DNA of 64,000 bases, taken from positions 26,738,034 through 26,802,033 of the forward strand of contig NC_134829.1 in NCBI RefSeq assembly GCF_004210375.1, given 5' to 3'. This stretch comes from Tachypleus tridentatus. Its lineage: Eukaryota > Arthropoda > Merostomata > Xiphosura > Limulidae. The notes under the pieces are model-generated. The model worked only from the letters and a program-made list of their open reading frames with translations. It had not been told where the DNA came from and made no database searches. Every line of letters starts with the position of its first letter. Position 1 is the stretch's first letter. Below are positions 44,700 to 57,900 of the stretch, in pieces. A program made the translations under genes and the position numbers.

Positions 44700-47600
44700 A
44701 ATACTGCTGCTAATATCCAATAATTTCACTTTGTTCACTAACTCTTCAACTATTTCAGCAACGAGTTGGATAATCAATTATCCATAATTACAAAGCAACT
44801 CAAAGACTTCATCCCTTGTTGAACAGATCATCATCTGAGCAATTTTTGCTTCATTTGTGGACAAGAAACTGTTCATTTCATGTGCGGGTTCTGCCACACT
44901 ATACTTAACTTAGACTCAACCACTAAAAGTGTGAAAAGATACTCGTGGTTACTCGTCAAACGTACCTGCACAACCAAAAATATTATGAAATGTTACTGAT
45001 GTTGTGGCAAACCTTTCAACTCTGAAAGATTCCTTTTCCCAGGGGTAATAGTCTTATTTGCCAAAGACACAATTTTGACTGATGGAAATCATTCACCAGT
45101 GGCATGTACAGCCTCTGTTTATTAATAGATGGTGGTCTAAACCAGAGCTAGATCTACTGCACTCTGATAGCGAGAATCTAGGAGTTTGATAGAGACCTCC
45201 CAATGTTAGCTTAAATTCACCAGATACTATTCTGCTTCAACAATCCTCAATCATGTGTGCTTCGCTTCTGCTGAGATAAGTCATTAAGGTTACTATCTGT
45301 TCAAGTGGCCTGGGTGTGCAAGATGAGAGCAAATCTCCTTGAGTCAGTGGTTGGAGGCTGATCAATGTCGTAGACTTTCAGCAGCGTTGGTGAAAGTTCC
45401 ATGTCTAGGAGAAGACTTTTCCCAATTTCGACATCTTTTTCATACAATCATCTTTCTATCATTGCTTAAGTTTCCTTATTGGTCACGAGAATTCCATAAA
45501 ATGCCATTCTAATCACACAAACACACACAAAATTAAACTATTTATCACCACAATAGATCAAGTATACATCTTATCAGTACAGAAATACTGTAATAAATCC
45601 TAATATTGCAGAACTAAATTTTCTCTTCCTATCTAGTTGTAGTATTTTCAGGTTAAACTGATTCCTTGATAGGTATTCGATAGCTAAATCTACTAATAAT
45701 AGCAAATTCGTTCAGAAAATAAGTTGAGTAATCTGTGTTTGATAACTTGATTGAGTTTTCTTAGAGTTTGTGAAATAATTAGATAGGATTAGTTTAAAAA
45801 ATCAAATACACTTTTTATAATGAAACAAACAAAACGACAATTTTGCATGTTTACTTTCTCACAAGTAAAGGCAATAGCTATAACTGAATTGTGGTTAGTT
45901 CCAGGGTTTTCTCTCGTAATAGACATTTGTCGACCTATTCTGTCGATTTTCAACTAAAACTACGCCTACAGATTTCCAAGAAAAAACTAACCTAAGAAAA
46001 CAAGCCTGAATTAAATGAATAAACTCGATTTCTTTGTCCAGTCAATAATGTTACCTCCTGACCTTTCTTATTCACAGCAGTTGTTAATCATAACAAAGAA
46101 ACAGTGTCAACTCTGCCAGAAAAGGCTCCTACCGTCTCTTGTCTTTTAAATCCGGATCTTATATGTTACTGCAATACTCTCCCTGACGAAAGCTAGAATA
46201 ATTCTTTTTTCTGTATGTAAAGTAAATAGCTAATAGTTTGTAATGCGATAATCTATGCTAATTTGGAAGGCAGAACTTCCTTAATTAATTTATTTTATAA
46301 AATAAAATCAGTAACTGAATGATACATTTTTTGTATAAAAGTTATTATATTTTTGTTATATGTCACACTAACATAATTGAAATATCAAATGTTTAGTGTT
46401 GTTTCAATGATTTCTAAACAGTTGTAAGAAATTTATGTTTACTAATTTATTTAATATTATAATTACGTAATATATAAGTAAACATGCTATATTACGTTAG
46501 CGAAAACCAAAACCATTCAGTCTACAACAAAATTGTTATCTGAGTAAACAGAATCGTTAAGATAAGAGTTGGTGTAAGGGTTTTCGTGAAAAGTGCTTTT
46601 GATTACTTGTAAAGACAATAACATAATAACGGTAAGAAATTATTGTCGTTAATTGTAGAATTAAATGTATATACTATGAATAAGTTGTGAAATATCACCT
46701 TATTGTAATAACTAGTACTTTATAGCTGTCACTGCTGCTATACTGGTACTACTAATAGTGGTTACTAGTATTAGGGTGACACCAAGAATTGGAGGGTTGT
46801 TTTTCACTGCAATGATAGGGATGGGTTAAGATCTCTTGACATTATCATGATAAAATCAGATTTAGAGGAGATCTTACTTGATAAGTAGGATAAATTAAAT
46901 GTTTATGATTGCTTTGTGCTTGTTCTGAAGGTAATGAAAATTAAAATGAGAAACACAAGTTCAAGACATGCAAAAAGATAGCCCAAGCCCCAGTTAAGGC
47001 AGTTTTACTTACAGAATGGCGGCAGTGGAAGCCTGCATTTTAAACCCCTTCAATGTCATGCTATATTTGGAAATGAACTCAAAAACATCAGGTTTTTGTC
47101 TATAACTTTTTGATAGCATATGTATTAATGAAACAAGTTCTTTTATGATCTGTTATTATGTTTATGCAAAAAATCTGCTGGATAATTAAATTATATGTAT
47201 CTGGATTTATATGTGATATATTTTTTCAAGGAAACTATAATAAAGAAGAGGAATGCTTTTCTTCAGTGATTATGTTACATAATTCAGAATAAATCTGATA
47301 AAGACCAGAAGAAACATCATTTCCAGTGCCATCTAGTAAGCATAGATTGTATTACATGGTGACATGCAAATAAATAAATAAGGTGAAAATGGTTTGCCAC
47401 TAACTTGCTTGGGCAAATATGTTTTTGAAACATGGAGGGTCCAAGAATTTTCTTGAGTGGGTCATGAAAGGGGTTAAGGGGAAATTGTTAATTTTCTTAG
47501 AAGTAAAAAATCAGTTTGCATTTTTAATTTTCTGAAAAAATGATTATGTGTGGGCAGCATTTATGGGCCAAATGAGCCCTTGTTTTCTATAGCTTTTGGT

Positions 47601-50600
47601 GATAGAATGTTAAATCATTTAAAAAATTTGATCTGCAATTTTTAAGGCTATTAAAATTTGCCAGATAGTAATTTTTCTGTTTTTAGGTATTTTTTTCTGA
47701 TGCAAATATTTCAGTTTTTGTATTTCATACCACATTGACTTACTCAGTGAAGACTATGTTTTCGATGTGTATTGAATGTCTTTCTATAGAGGTTATTTGT
47801 TTTAGTACATGCAGCAGTTTTTAAATTGCACTTGTTTGTTTTCTGAATTTTTTTTTGCTTTTGAGCTTTTGTCTTCATTAAGAATAGAGGTAGCTCTTCT
47901 TGTAATAATGTTTAATTGCATTGTTTACCCATTGCTAAGTTTGAGTTTGTGACAGACTCCACATATGTTATCTTACATTTCACTTGACAATTGTGACAAG
48001 CTTACTGAGTTTACAGCATAATGCTTGATATAATATCAAGCAGTTACATCCTTAAGGTGTTCCAGCTATTTTGCTTGTGTGGGATGTGTACTGACTTTTG
48101 ATTATTGTATACTGCCTAATTCCAGCTTTTGTGTTAGACTGGAATTCTAGCTTTTGTGTTAGACTGGAATCCCATCCTTGTTCATAATAAGGTTAAGTTC
48201 TTATACCTGAAGGGGTTCATTTAGATGTATTATTTGTTTTAACTTGAATTCTGTTGTTATATTATATTTTTATGTTATTGGATTATCATAACTCTAAAAT
48301 GTGGTATCATTATTTATTAAAGCTCTCTTCTTGGGAGAATTTGTATAGAAGTGTTGTCATGGGGGATAAAGTGACTGAATTGTTTACATATATTTGTTTT
48401 GGAATATAACAGATGCTAAGTATTAAAATCTGTTAATTATTATTACCAGAGACCAATAAAACATTTGTAGTCAAATTAGTATCTTTGTTGCAACAGTACA
48501 GGTCTTCTAGAATAATACAAAATAATTGTAATCAGGTACACATAATTCTAGAATTCTAATTTTCTTGGGCTTAATATTTTAAAGCCTTTATTGTATATGA
48601 TCTATATTCAGTAAAGATGTAAAATAACACTATAAGGTGTACAATTTTTGCTTTTGTTCAGTTAGGTTTAAACTTTACAGTGTTTAATACCATAAATAAA
48701 TAAACTAATAACATTATTCTGTGACCTAACATTAGACCCTTTTAAGAACTTTTATAAACTTTTAATATGTTGGTGTACAAGCATCTACCACAGTTTGTTT
48801 ACACCCACCTTCTGTTTACCTCTGTTGAAGAGTGTACACATGGACATTTAACTACTAAGGTGTATGTGCATTTTTGGGACAGACAAAAACTGAGTATTAT
48901 TATATTAGATTTTCCTAGTCTATTTAGTCAGGACTAATTGTGATTGTAACCCCACTGGGCATATAAATTCTAATTGTATAGTCATTAAGTAAGTGGTTAC
49001 ACACTGTAACAACACTGTTTAGAAAACTTATCTAAAGAGAGCAGCATTTGCTTACAGCTCTGAATGAATAATGTTGTTTGTTTTTATCAAAGCAGTGGAA
49101 GTTTTAATTCAGTCAAAATTCTGAATTTTTAGAAAACTTTCAAAGTGAAAAATTATCTTTTGAAATGCATTGTATTCTTTGGAATTTTTATCATTAAAAA
49201 TGGACCAAAAATTCAAAAACAGATATGTCCATAATAAAATTCTTTTAAGTTTTTTGAGCACTAAATGAGTTACTTTATACATTGCTAAAAGTATATTTAC
49301 ATATTGTAATGTTACAAATATGGATTAGATCATGTAGATTGAGTTACAAATATATTAGTTTTGTTTTTAGATTTTCAAAATAATTTTATAAACACATTAA
49401 ACATTTGGCTGTTTTCACCTGGACAAGATAATAATAATCTAGATTAGATTACTTATCCTGTTGGCATCACAAGCAGGAATGAGCAATTTGTTAGTCATTA
49501 AAGAGAATATTAATGCATAGAAGTTTTGGTTCGGGCTCAGGGAGAAAAATGCAGTAATTTCAGTTTTCTCCTGTTAGTGACATTAGAGAACCACTAAAAT
49601 AAATGCATCTGTGTTTAGATGTAGAGGTTAGTTATATACAAGTGGTATACATTACAGACTGTCATGAATAATGTAAAGCAGACACTGAGTTCTTGGATGT
49701 AATGTGATTTCCTATCTGTGCAGAGCCCTTAGTCATACAACTGTTAAAATATGAGAGGAGTATGAGGGTTACTTGCATAATTGTGGGTTAAATGCCAGCT
49801 AAGTAGCTACATCTGGTTAGTTTTGCCATTACACCTACACAGTTAGAAATCAAAAGAAACGCAGCTTTCATTGAATTATCATCTACTACTTGCTTCACTT
49901 TCAAAGATGAACAATAACTAACAACCAGCTTGATTGTTAGACTGTTGATGCCTACTTGGACTTTCAGTTTTTATATACTGATCACATAATCTGTTTTAAA
50001 GATTTTAATATGAGAAATACTATTCTTTTGCCTACATCATTATGAACTATTACTTTACATACATTGTCATTTAACTTTCTATGCATGCCATAAGGCTTGA
50101 ACTAATCTCTCACCTGTGATGTAATAGCCGTTAAATTATAGCCGTCCACCTGTAGGATATCTTCTACATGAACATAGACTCATTCTTTCCCAAGCACTGC
50201 TGGACTTGAGATGTTTTTCATTAGACTTACCATTACTTTAATATCTGTTGTTTTAATTTATTATTATTTGTCATGTAGGTTTTCTTTCCTTAATTTTCTT
50301 TAATATGAAAGAATAAAAAATTTTAAATTTATAATTGAGAATTTTCATTACAGTTATCCTTTGTTTGATTTTCTTTTAATAGACCTTGTACTTCTAGTGC
50401 ATGTTTCATTTTCTGTTTCCATTGTTTAAACCAATATATAGCTTTTGTCCAGTATCACTTAAGGTCATTTTTAGGCCTTTGCACTGCATTCATATCGAGC
50501 TTGTTTTTAACTGTCTTAATGTCTTTTACAAAAGGAAATAATCTCAACATCAGTTTCATGGATTAACTTGATTGTACATTCATTCTCCCATGTTTTATGA

Positions 50601-51870
50601 CATCTTCCAAAGTTCTTAACTATAATTTACAGGAGTCATATAATACTGTCATAATGACTTTAGTCACTGTTAGTCAGTGATATTACTGTCATTTTCCACC
50701 ATATGGTTATGTTATGATCTCTTGTTCAGGATTCCCAGCTACAGGTTTTTATTTATTTCAGTTGCACTTGTCTCACCTTATTTTTACAACTGTCATTTCC
50801 ACATTTACTTTTCCTTCCCTCTTCCTGATGCAGATCAAGTAGTCCAACTGTAGTCCTTCACTGATTAGATTCCATAGTTATGTCTTTATTACTATAGTGT
50901 AATACGCATGAGTTGATAACTTTTGGTGGTAAAGAGAAATGAGTATCTATTCAAAATAAAATTTTGGGCAAGGAAGATTTATACTTTACCCTCATCATTG
51001 TTATCCAAGATCATTTCATCCTCTGGTTCTGAAATTTTGTGGATATCCATTTATAATGTAATCTAACATGGAAGAGGACACTTGTATAATGAATAAATAT
51101 ATCTGTGTCTCACTTACTTCTTTCAAGTGGAATTATTCCAATAATGGCAGTTATGTGATCACTACTATTTCTTTTCTGCTCTATAAATCTTTACTACTTG
51201 TTACAGAACATTGCTAACTTATATATTTCTCCCAACCAATCAAAAGTAATTTTGCCATACTTTTACATTGTGTGGCAATCTTCCTCATTATTTCTAGTTC
51301 AGAATAAAAGTGTATACAGGTACAGAAAGTGATGTAAGTGAATGTGCAGTTGCAGTAGTTTAAAATCTTAAGTACAATGACTGTATAAAAGACAAGGAGT
51401 TTTGTACAGTGACAGTCATTTAAAGTTAAGGTGAAAGAAGTTTCATGAGTTTAAGCTTCACTTTTAACAGATTGTCTGTTACACACTCATATTCTTGAAA
51501 CTAGTCACTGGATCATGGATAAAAGAAATCTTAAATCATCTGTGATTTTAGTTTAAATTTGTTAAATTTTTAGTGCATCAAGTGGCTAGAGGTGCTTAAT
51601 ATTTTTATTTTAAATCTTGCATTTTTGTTGAGAATATAAATGCTGCAATTAATGTGCTTGAAACATTTTTAAATTAATATCAAGTTAATGAGATAAAGTT
51701 GCCAGATCTACCTGTGTTTGTATTTATAAAAAGTATTTTCTCTTTAGTTTTTGTGTTCTTTGTTCAGAAATAGAAATGAAGAGTTTTATTATATTCAGTG
51801 AAGAGTTATTTGCAGCTGAGTTTGTAAAATGAAATTGTCTTACATAATATCAATTACTAGTCTTTTTTAG
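44700..51870. other. Long AT-rich stretch without assignable exon
   Basis: It presumably holds the promoter and any earlier exons of the plus-strand gene whose first seen exon is at 51871. A string ending ATAATAACG followed by GTAAGAAA at 46632 looks like a donor after a possible noncoding exon, but has no other support. A 25-bp tandem duplication is at 48122-48171. Nothing else was recognised. Confidence 0.4.
48122..48171. repeat. 25-bp tandem duplication
   Basis: CTAGCTTTTGTGTTAGACTG-type unit in two adjacent copies differing at about two positions. Confidence 0.85.
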
Positions 51871-51955
51871 GCGGCCAGTATTGGAACATTGCAATCACAT
51901 GACCATCAAAATATGTCTGCTGAAAGAAATTTACAAACACTTCCTGCTTCAAATG
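51871..51955 (+). CDS. Unknown plus-strand gene, exon a
   Basis: 85 nt between acceptor TCTTTTTTAG and donor GTATGT. Open in frame GCG-GCC from its first base; ends one base into a codon. Composition is polar (Gln, Ser, Asn). Earlier exons may exist. Confidence 0.6.
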
Positions 51956-54900
51956 GTATGTAATGAGTAAATTTAAATGGAGTGTAATATATACATTTTG
52001 TAGATTGGTTGTCAGCAATCTTTAGAATATGCTGTATTTTTATGAAAGTTTATAATATTTATCATATTTTAAATTATTGTGAAAGTCTTATAATTTATCA
52101 TATCGGTTTCATAGTACACCATGTGCTATAACGTTTTTAATCTTATTTTAAACTTTGCATAAAAATGTAATTTGATTCAAATTTTATTATTATTTAAATT
52201 TTACTTTCTTGATTTCAAAAGGAGATATAAAAAAATCATTCTTCTGTGAACTATGGACATTTTGTGAAAGACAGAATGACATTTGAGGAGTGTTTCATGT
52301 AAGCATGATATGCATATTTTTTGTATCTTAGCAAAACAAGAAAATTTGAGGTTTTAAATGTATATTTTGGTTTGTCAGTATCTCTAGTATCTAATTAACT
52401 GGACTCTCAAGAAATCATGAGGTTAGAAAGAAAATGTTTAAAATGGGCAATTCAGATTGCAGGTGTATCGTATGACAGAGAAATGAATACTGATAATTGA
52501 TTTAAATATTTTCTGTGTATAAGATATTGCCACATTATATGCATTAATTTTCTGCACACCTCAAGCAACTCTAGAACAATTTGGGTTTTCATGTTTTAAG
52601 CCAGGTGAAGACTTACCTTTTCAGGTTGCTGGTAACATCATCTAGATTTCGATGCAATTGAATTGTTGAAACAATTGTTCTTTTACATTAGATTGATTAT
52701 GGAAAGCAATAAGGAAGTGGTTTGCTTTAGATGTTATAACTGTGTTTTAAGGTTATTTTTAAATAGTACAGTCATTGAATAGAAAAATGGTTGGTTGTGT
52801 TATTATGGTGAGGCTCAGATTTTTTTTTTTAGTGTAATGTACTTAACCAATGTGCTTTTGAGAATCTAGTTTTTTATGTGTGCAAGATTGTTTTACATAG
52901 GTCAGTGAAAGTGGGAAAAGTCAGTAAGTTTTATATTTTGCCTTTCTGCCCAGGACAATATTAGATAATTTCATTTTACACACAAGAACCAGGAAAAGTC
53001 AGTGAATTTCATACGACTTAGTGATGTTTCTTTGGTATGAATGGGAAAAAGTAAATTATAGTTGACACCAAAAAACAGTATAAAGGTCAGTTATAGTGCA
53101 TTTAACATGTCAGTATACATATTTTTTTGCATAAATGTCATTTTATCTACATCAGTTTTTTGTTACTGTTGTTTGGTTTGGTGTATGAAATCATTCGTAA
53201 TAGATTACTTAAACCTGTAACTAGGTTTCCAGTACAGTACTTAACTCTTTCCCAGGGTTAGCTGTTCTCATTCAGTAATGATCTCTATATGTGAACATTT
53301 CCTTTATGCATGCTGCAAGCCTTGTTCCCCTCATGTTGGGATTAGTAACTTTCAACACATCTCTCATGCAAGTTGTCATGCATCATCTATTAATCAATAG
53401 AATCATAGTGTGCTCACATGACGTATATGATTCCCTCTAGACCCACTCCTCTACCAAACCTAACTTCTGATTTGGCATCTCATGAATACAGATGTTTTAT
53501 TTTGTGCTTAATGCTTCTCAGTGACACACAATTTGATTTTCACATGAAGTGGTTCTTTTTTTTATTCATACTTTAAGACATTTTCTGTTAATTTATTATT
53601 GTTGCTGTGTTTCTCAGTCCAGACTCTAATGTTAGTCCCACACATGTTCAATATTCTCACCTTTGTATTACCCTTATTACCCTTCTTGGGTATATTTCTA
53701 CCATACATCTGGTCTTGGAGGCTCTTCACAAAAATCTTGAGTTATTTTCAACTGCTACCCTTTACATTTTGTCCTCCACATTCACCCATATGTTGTTCTT
53801 GGGCCTTGTGTTACATACGTGTTTTCTTTGTTGGTGGGACCTTATAGGTTGGGATCAGTTTTTGTCAGTTTACCCTTCACTTATCTCAGGTACTTGCATC
53901 TTTCTTTTTTTTTTTCAGACATTGTCTTTTGATGTTGCCTCTGACAACATCAAGCAATGCACAACATCAGCTCACCAGTAGTCCACCCTCTCAACCTTAG
54001 TGACCCATTTGTCTTGATTACAGCCTTCCTTTCCACCTGTTTTTGTTTCCTTTCTTTCATTCTCACAACCATTACAGGCCCTCTCAGTGGCACAGTACTA
54101 TGTCTGTGACTCACACCACTAGAAACCAGGTTTTGATACCTCTAGTGGGCAGAACACAAATAATCCATTGTGTCGCTTTGTGCTTAATTTCAAACAAACA
54201 CAGCCATTACCCATTCTTTTAACTCTGAGTACTTATTGTCATTAAGGTACCACCCATTGCATCAAATCTATACTGTAGAGAAATCATTAGATCTGCTCAT
54301 TTTCTGGGACCTTTTGTCTTCTGTTGAGTTCTTTCCAGTTGGATGCACTTTTGTGGGCCTTGATACCAAGTTGCCCATCTTTTGGTCACCTGTACTTCAT
54401 CCACAGGCTCTGACTGTCAATAATTTAGCCAGGATTAGTTTCATAAATACTTTTACATATACCCTCCCATTCAGTTGTTTCTTTTCTCTTGTACACACTT
54501 TTTCTTGTTGAATCTTCCTAATTGCACACTGTTGACTAGCACAACCTTGGTCTCAGAAGTTACAATGTCAGTTCCTCTCACCACCTGCTCTTCTTCTACT
54601 GTTTCTTTCCTTCTTTATCAACCTCATTTCATTCAGTTTGTGTTCCAATCTGCCATCCTGCATCGTTTTGTCTGGTTATGATCTGGTCCTTGGCATAGAG
54701 TTGCTTCATTCTTAACTACTTCAGTATGTTCATCTTTCATGGAAGTATACTAGATCATGTAGAAAATCTTCTGTTGTTGATTTACTAACAGGGAATTTCT
54801 TGCAAATAGACATTCTGGGGCTCAGGTGGTGGAATTTCTTGCCTGGCTCTTCAATTGTGGGTCTTTGGCCTCCTCACTTTCTCAGTATCAGGTAGTCTTC

Positions 54901-57900
54901 TCCCATACCTTTTATTTTTCCAGATACTGGAAGGTTTTTACTTTCCCTTTTCTCACTGTGCTCATGTATCCTATCCAGATTCAAAGACATCCTGCCCATC
55001 CAGATTGAGACATTAACAAGTTCTTCCATGCCATAATCTTACTGCTGTTTGAACTGTTTTCCCAATGCTCCTTGTTTCATCTGTCCCTTAAGACCTGTTT
55101 TCTTCTCTTGGCCTGTGGATGTCACCAGTCTGATTTTGTTTGCCATTAATGTTTCACATACCCTTAATCACTCTACCTATCTTCTCCCTTATTCTGATTG
55201 TTCCTTTCTCCCTAATACTGCTGCATCTTGTGAGGGTTGTTCTTTCTTTTCTCCTATTACTCTTCCTTCTGTTTCCTAGTGGACTTCTGTCTCTGATCAG
55301 AACCCTAGGTTGTTATATTACATGTATAGCTACCCTCTGAGGTTTACTCAGTTGTCTTTTAATTTCCTGGCAATATTCCTCACTTCATGATCTTTTCCCT
55401 TCTTAATTGGGTCTGCTTTGTGGTCTGTTTGGCATACTTATCCCTACCTTTTTTCTTCAATACCTTGTTCCATGTTTCCATGGGTGGTATGCATAGGTAA
55501 AGTAGAAGAGGATAGCTGCCCATACCTGTTCTATGCTTTGAGTGGATAACTTGGTATGGTCCAATTTTCAAAATACAAATTTGTGGTTGCTTATTGCATT
55601 TTCTTCATTGGTGACATTCTTGTGGACCCTCTAGCACATTCTCATCCTTGTTCCTTGAGTGGAGTATGAGAGTCCTTACCACTTTCCAGTTTGTAGTCAT
55701 TGAGGTGGTTGACCATGGAAGCATCATCTTGAATGAGTTCCACAGAAAAGTTGTCTATAACAATTTAGTTGAGAGTAGATTGGTGGTGGTGGTCTGCTAG
55801 TATAGGTGTGCTGGCCTCCACAGGAATTGGTTCATCTCCTGATCATAATACATGGAGTTGATCCATCTTGTTACAAGAAGACATCATCTCCTGATGCTAT
55901 TTATACAATCACTTGAGGTGATAAATCACCTTACTGGATGACATGGCTTTTGTATACTGTTTACACAGTCACTGGAGCTGTTCTGTCACTTTACAAGATG
56001 ACATGCCGTCCTTATACTATTTACACTACCATGGAGTTGATTCATCACCTGACAGGTTGACATGGCTTCCTTTTATTATTTTCCATAACATATAGAGTAG
56101 ATCTGTATTTTTCATGGGAGATGTGATCTCCTGTTACAATTTCCACAACCACTGGAGTTGATCTATCGCCTTCCGTGATGCCTAGACCTCCTTATACCAC
56201 TTATGATGTTGTGGAGTTGGTCTGTCATCAGACTGATTGACTTAACTTCCTACTATTATTTTAAACAAATATTAGAGTTATGAATCACTGTACTCTTCTG
56301 ATCTTTGGATCTATTTCACTCATTGTTAGGGATATTTTGGGATGCTTTCTGGGGTTCTTTTATTCCCTTGCATTGGTCTGTCCTCCATATGGTAAGTACC
56401 ATATTGGAAGTTATAATTTTCTAATACTGAAAGTGTATTTATGATGATTTTTTTATATAACAGATCTTATTGTATTAATAAAAATTTCCCATGTTGGTAG
56501 TTATAGAAGGATCATATATCCTGGGTACACTATGTGATTGACATACTTGTATAGGAAAAAAATTTAACTTAAATCAAATAGTTTGATTATTTCAGTAAAG
56601 TCTGACAATTCAGAGATAGAACAATTCTGCATTTCTCTTTTTTTTTAACATTTAATATCTGTACTTATATTTATACAGTTACTTATCAAAAATAAGTGTA
56701 CTGATTATACAGTATAGTAATTTTGTTTTAATTCAATACAAAATGAAGTACTCATAATTTAGCATTTTATGTAGTTTACAACATCATGATGCATAGTATA
56801 GCTTGTACTGGAGTTGTTGACAGGTAGTATCTCCAAGATGTAGATGTAATATCATCATTTTCAGTTAATGAAAACCTGTATAAAGCAGTGTAGAATGTCA
56901 GTAATTTGGAGATAACAATTATTGGAAGTTAATTAGAAAGATAATGAAGTACAGATTACATAATTGACAGAACTAATAATATGGCACATCTAAAAGTGTC
57001 CAGGAATACAAGGATATTTGTTATCTATGAGTCTTTCTTGTAATAGTTAAACATGTGCCAGTGAATAACTGAATACATCCTGTTAACCTAACTTATAATT
57101 TTGTTCATTGCATGGCTGAGTAATATCTTAGGAAAATTTACTGTTTGCAGTGGTACCAACACTTACTTATTGAGTGTAAAACTTGTACACCTATGTCTGT
57201 TTTCATATTTAAATACATTATTAAAAAAATCTCATGCTTGTCAAAATAGTAGCTTTCTGTAGTGCACTGTGGTTGCTTGACTTACTGGATCCAAGCCAAA
57301 TTCAGCATCATGTTGATCCAGGAAATGTATCAGATTTCACAATTTTCTTCGTTGAATAAAATTTCATGGGGTGCTATCCCAGATCTTCCTAGAAGGTAAC
57401 TGTATTTAGTAATCATAGCACTTTATCACTTTTTTTCAAAAGTTTTATTCAACAAATTCCTAGAAGTTTGTTCCAGTATTTATCAAGCAACAAACAGGAT
57501 TCTAAGGGCAGGAGAGAACAAAACTGAAAGTAGAGATGATTTTATGCAGTGTGACAGAAGCTGGTTCATAATTTTGGTATTGTTTTAAAACTTTGGGCTT
57601 TCAGACCACGATTTGCTCTTGAGATCAAGATATTACTATGAAGATTGTGTAATGATATGTTTAAATATGAGTGACGTGTTTGTAATTATGTACAAATTTA
57701 AGAGACATTCCAGGATAAATATAATGAGTACTTTTGGTAAAAATTTTAATTTGTAAAAGTTTATTAATGTAATAAGCAACATGATATAAGAAGAAAATGA
57801 AAATTGTGGTAATGCTATTATGCAGTATCACTGTCTGAGTATTTGTTTATGTAACAAAAAAGAAAGAACAGTGATCTGTTGAAACGTGTACTACAATCTA

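Larger units (their letters stand above)
43540..44700 (+). mobile_element. Penelope-like retroelement relic, interrupted by SINEs
   Basis: In shifting plus-strand frames: KPNKAILQFRTKYHHINKHK (about 43600), LYKGLNFALT (about 44158), IPPYKRNATVIINNREYF (about 44373) and QPPHICGLLKFHKID (about 44550). Penelope-like reverse transcriptases share KGLNFAPTP, ILPADKG.ATVIMN..Y and P..YGLPKIHK in this order at their N-terminal side. The catalytic YxDD part and the GIY-YIG nuclease were not found. Two family 2 SINEs lie inside it. Confidence 0.6.

Noticed and set aside
43540-45480. Full Penelope-like element with catalytic core and nuclease
   Set aside because: After about 44700 I could not find the YxDD region or a GIY-YIG nuclease in any frame, so only the N-terminal side is claimed.
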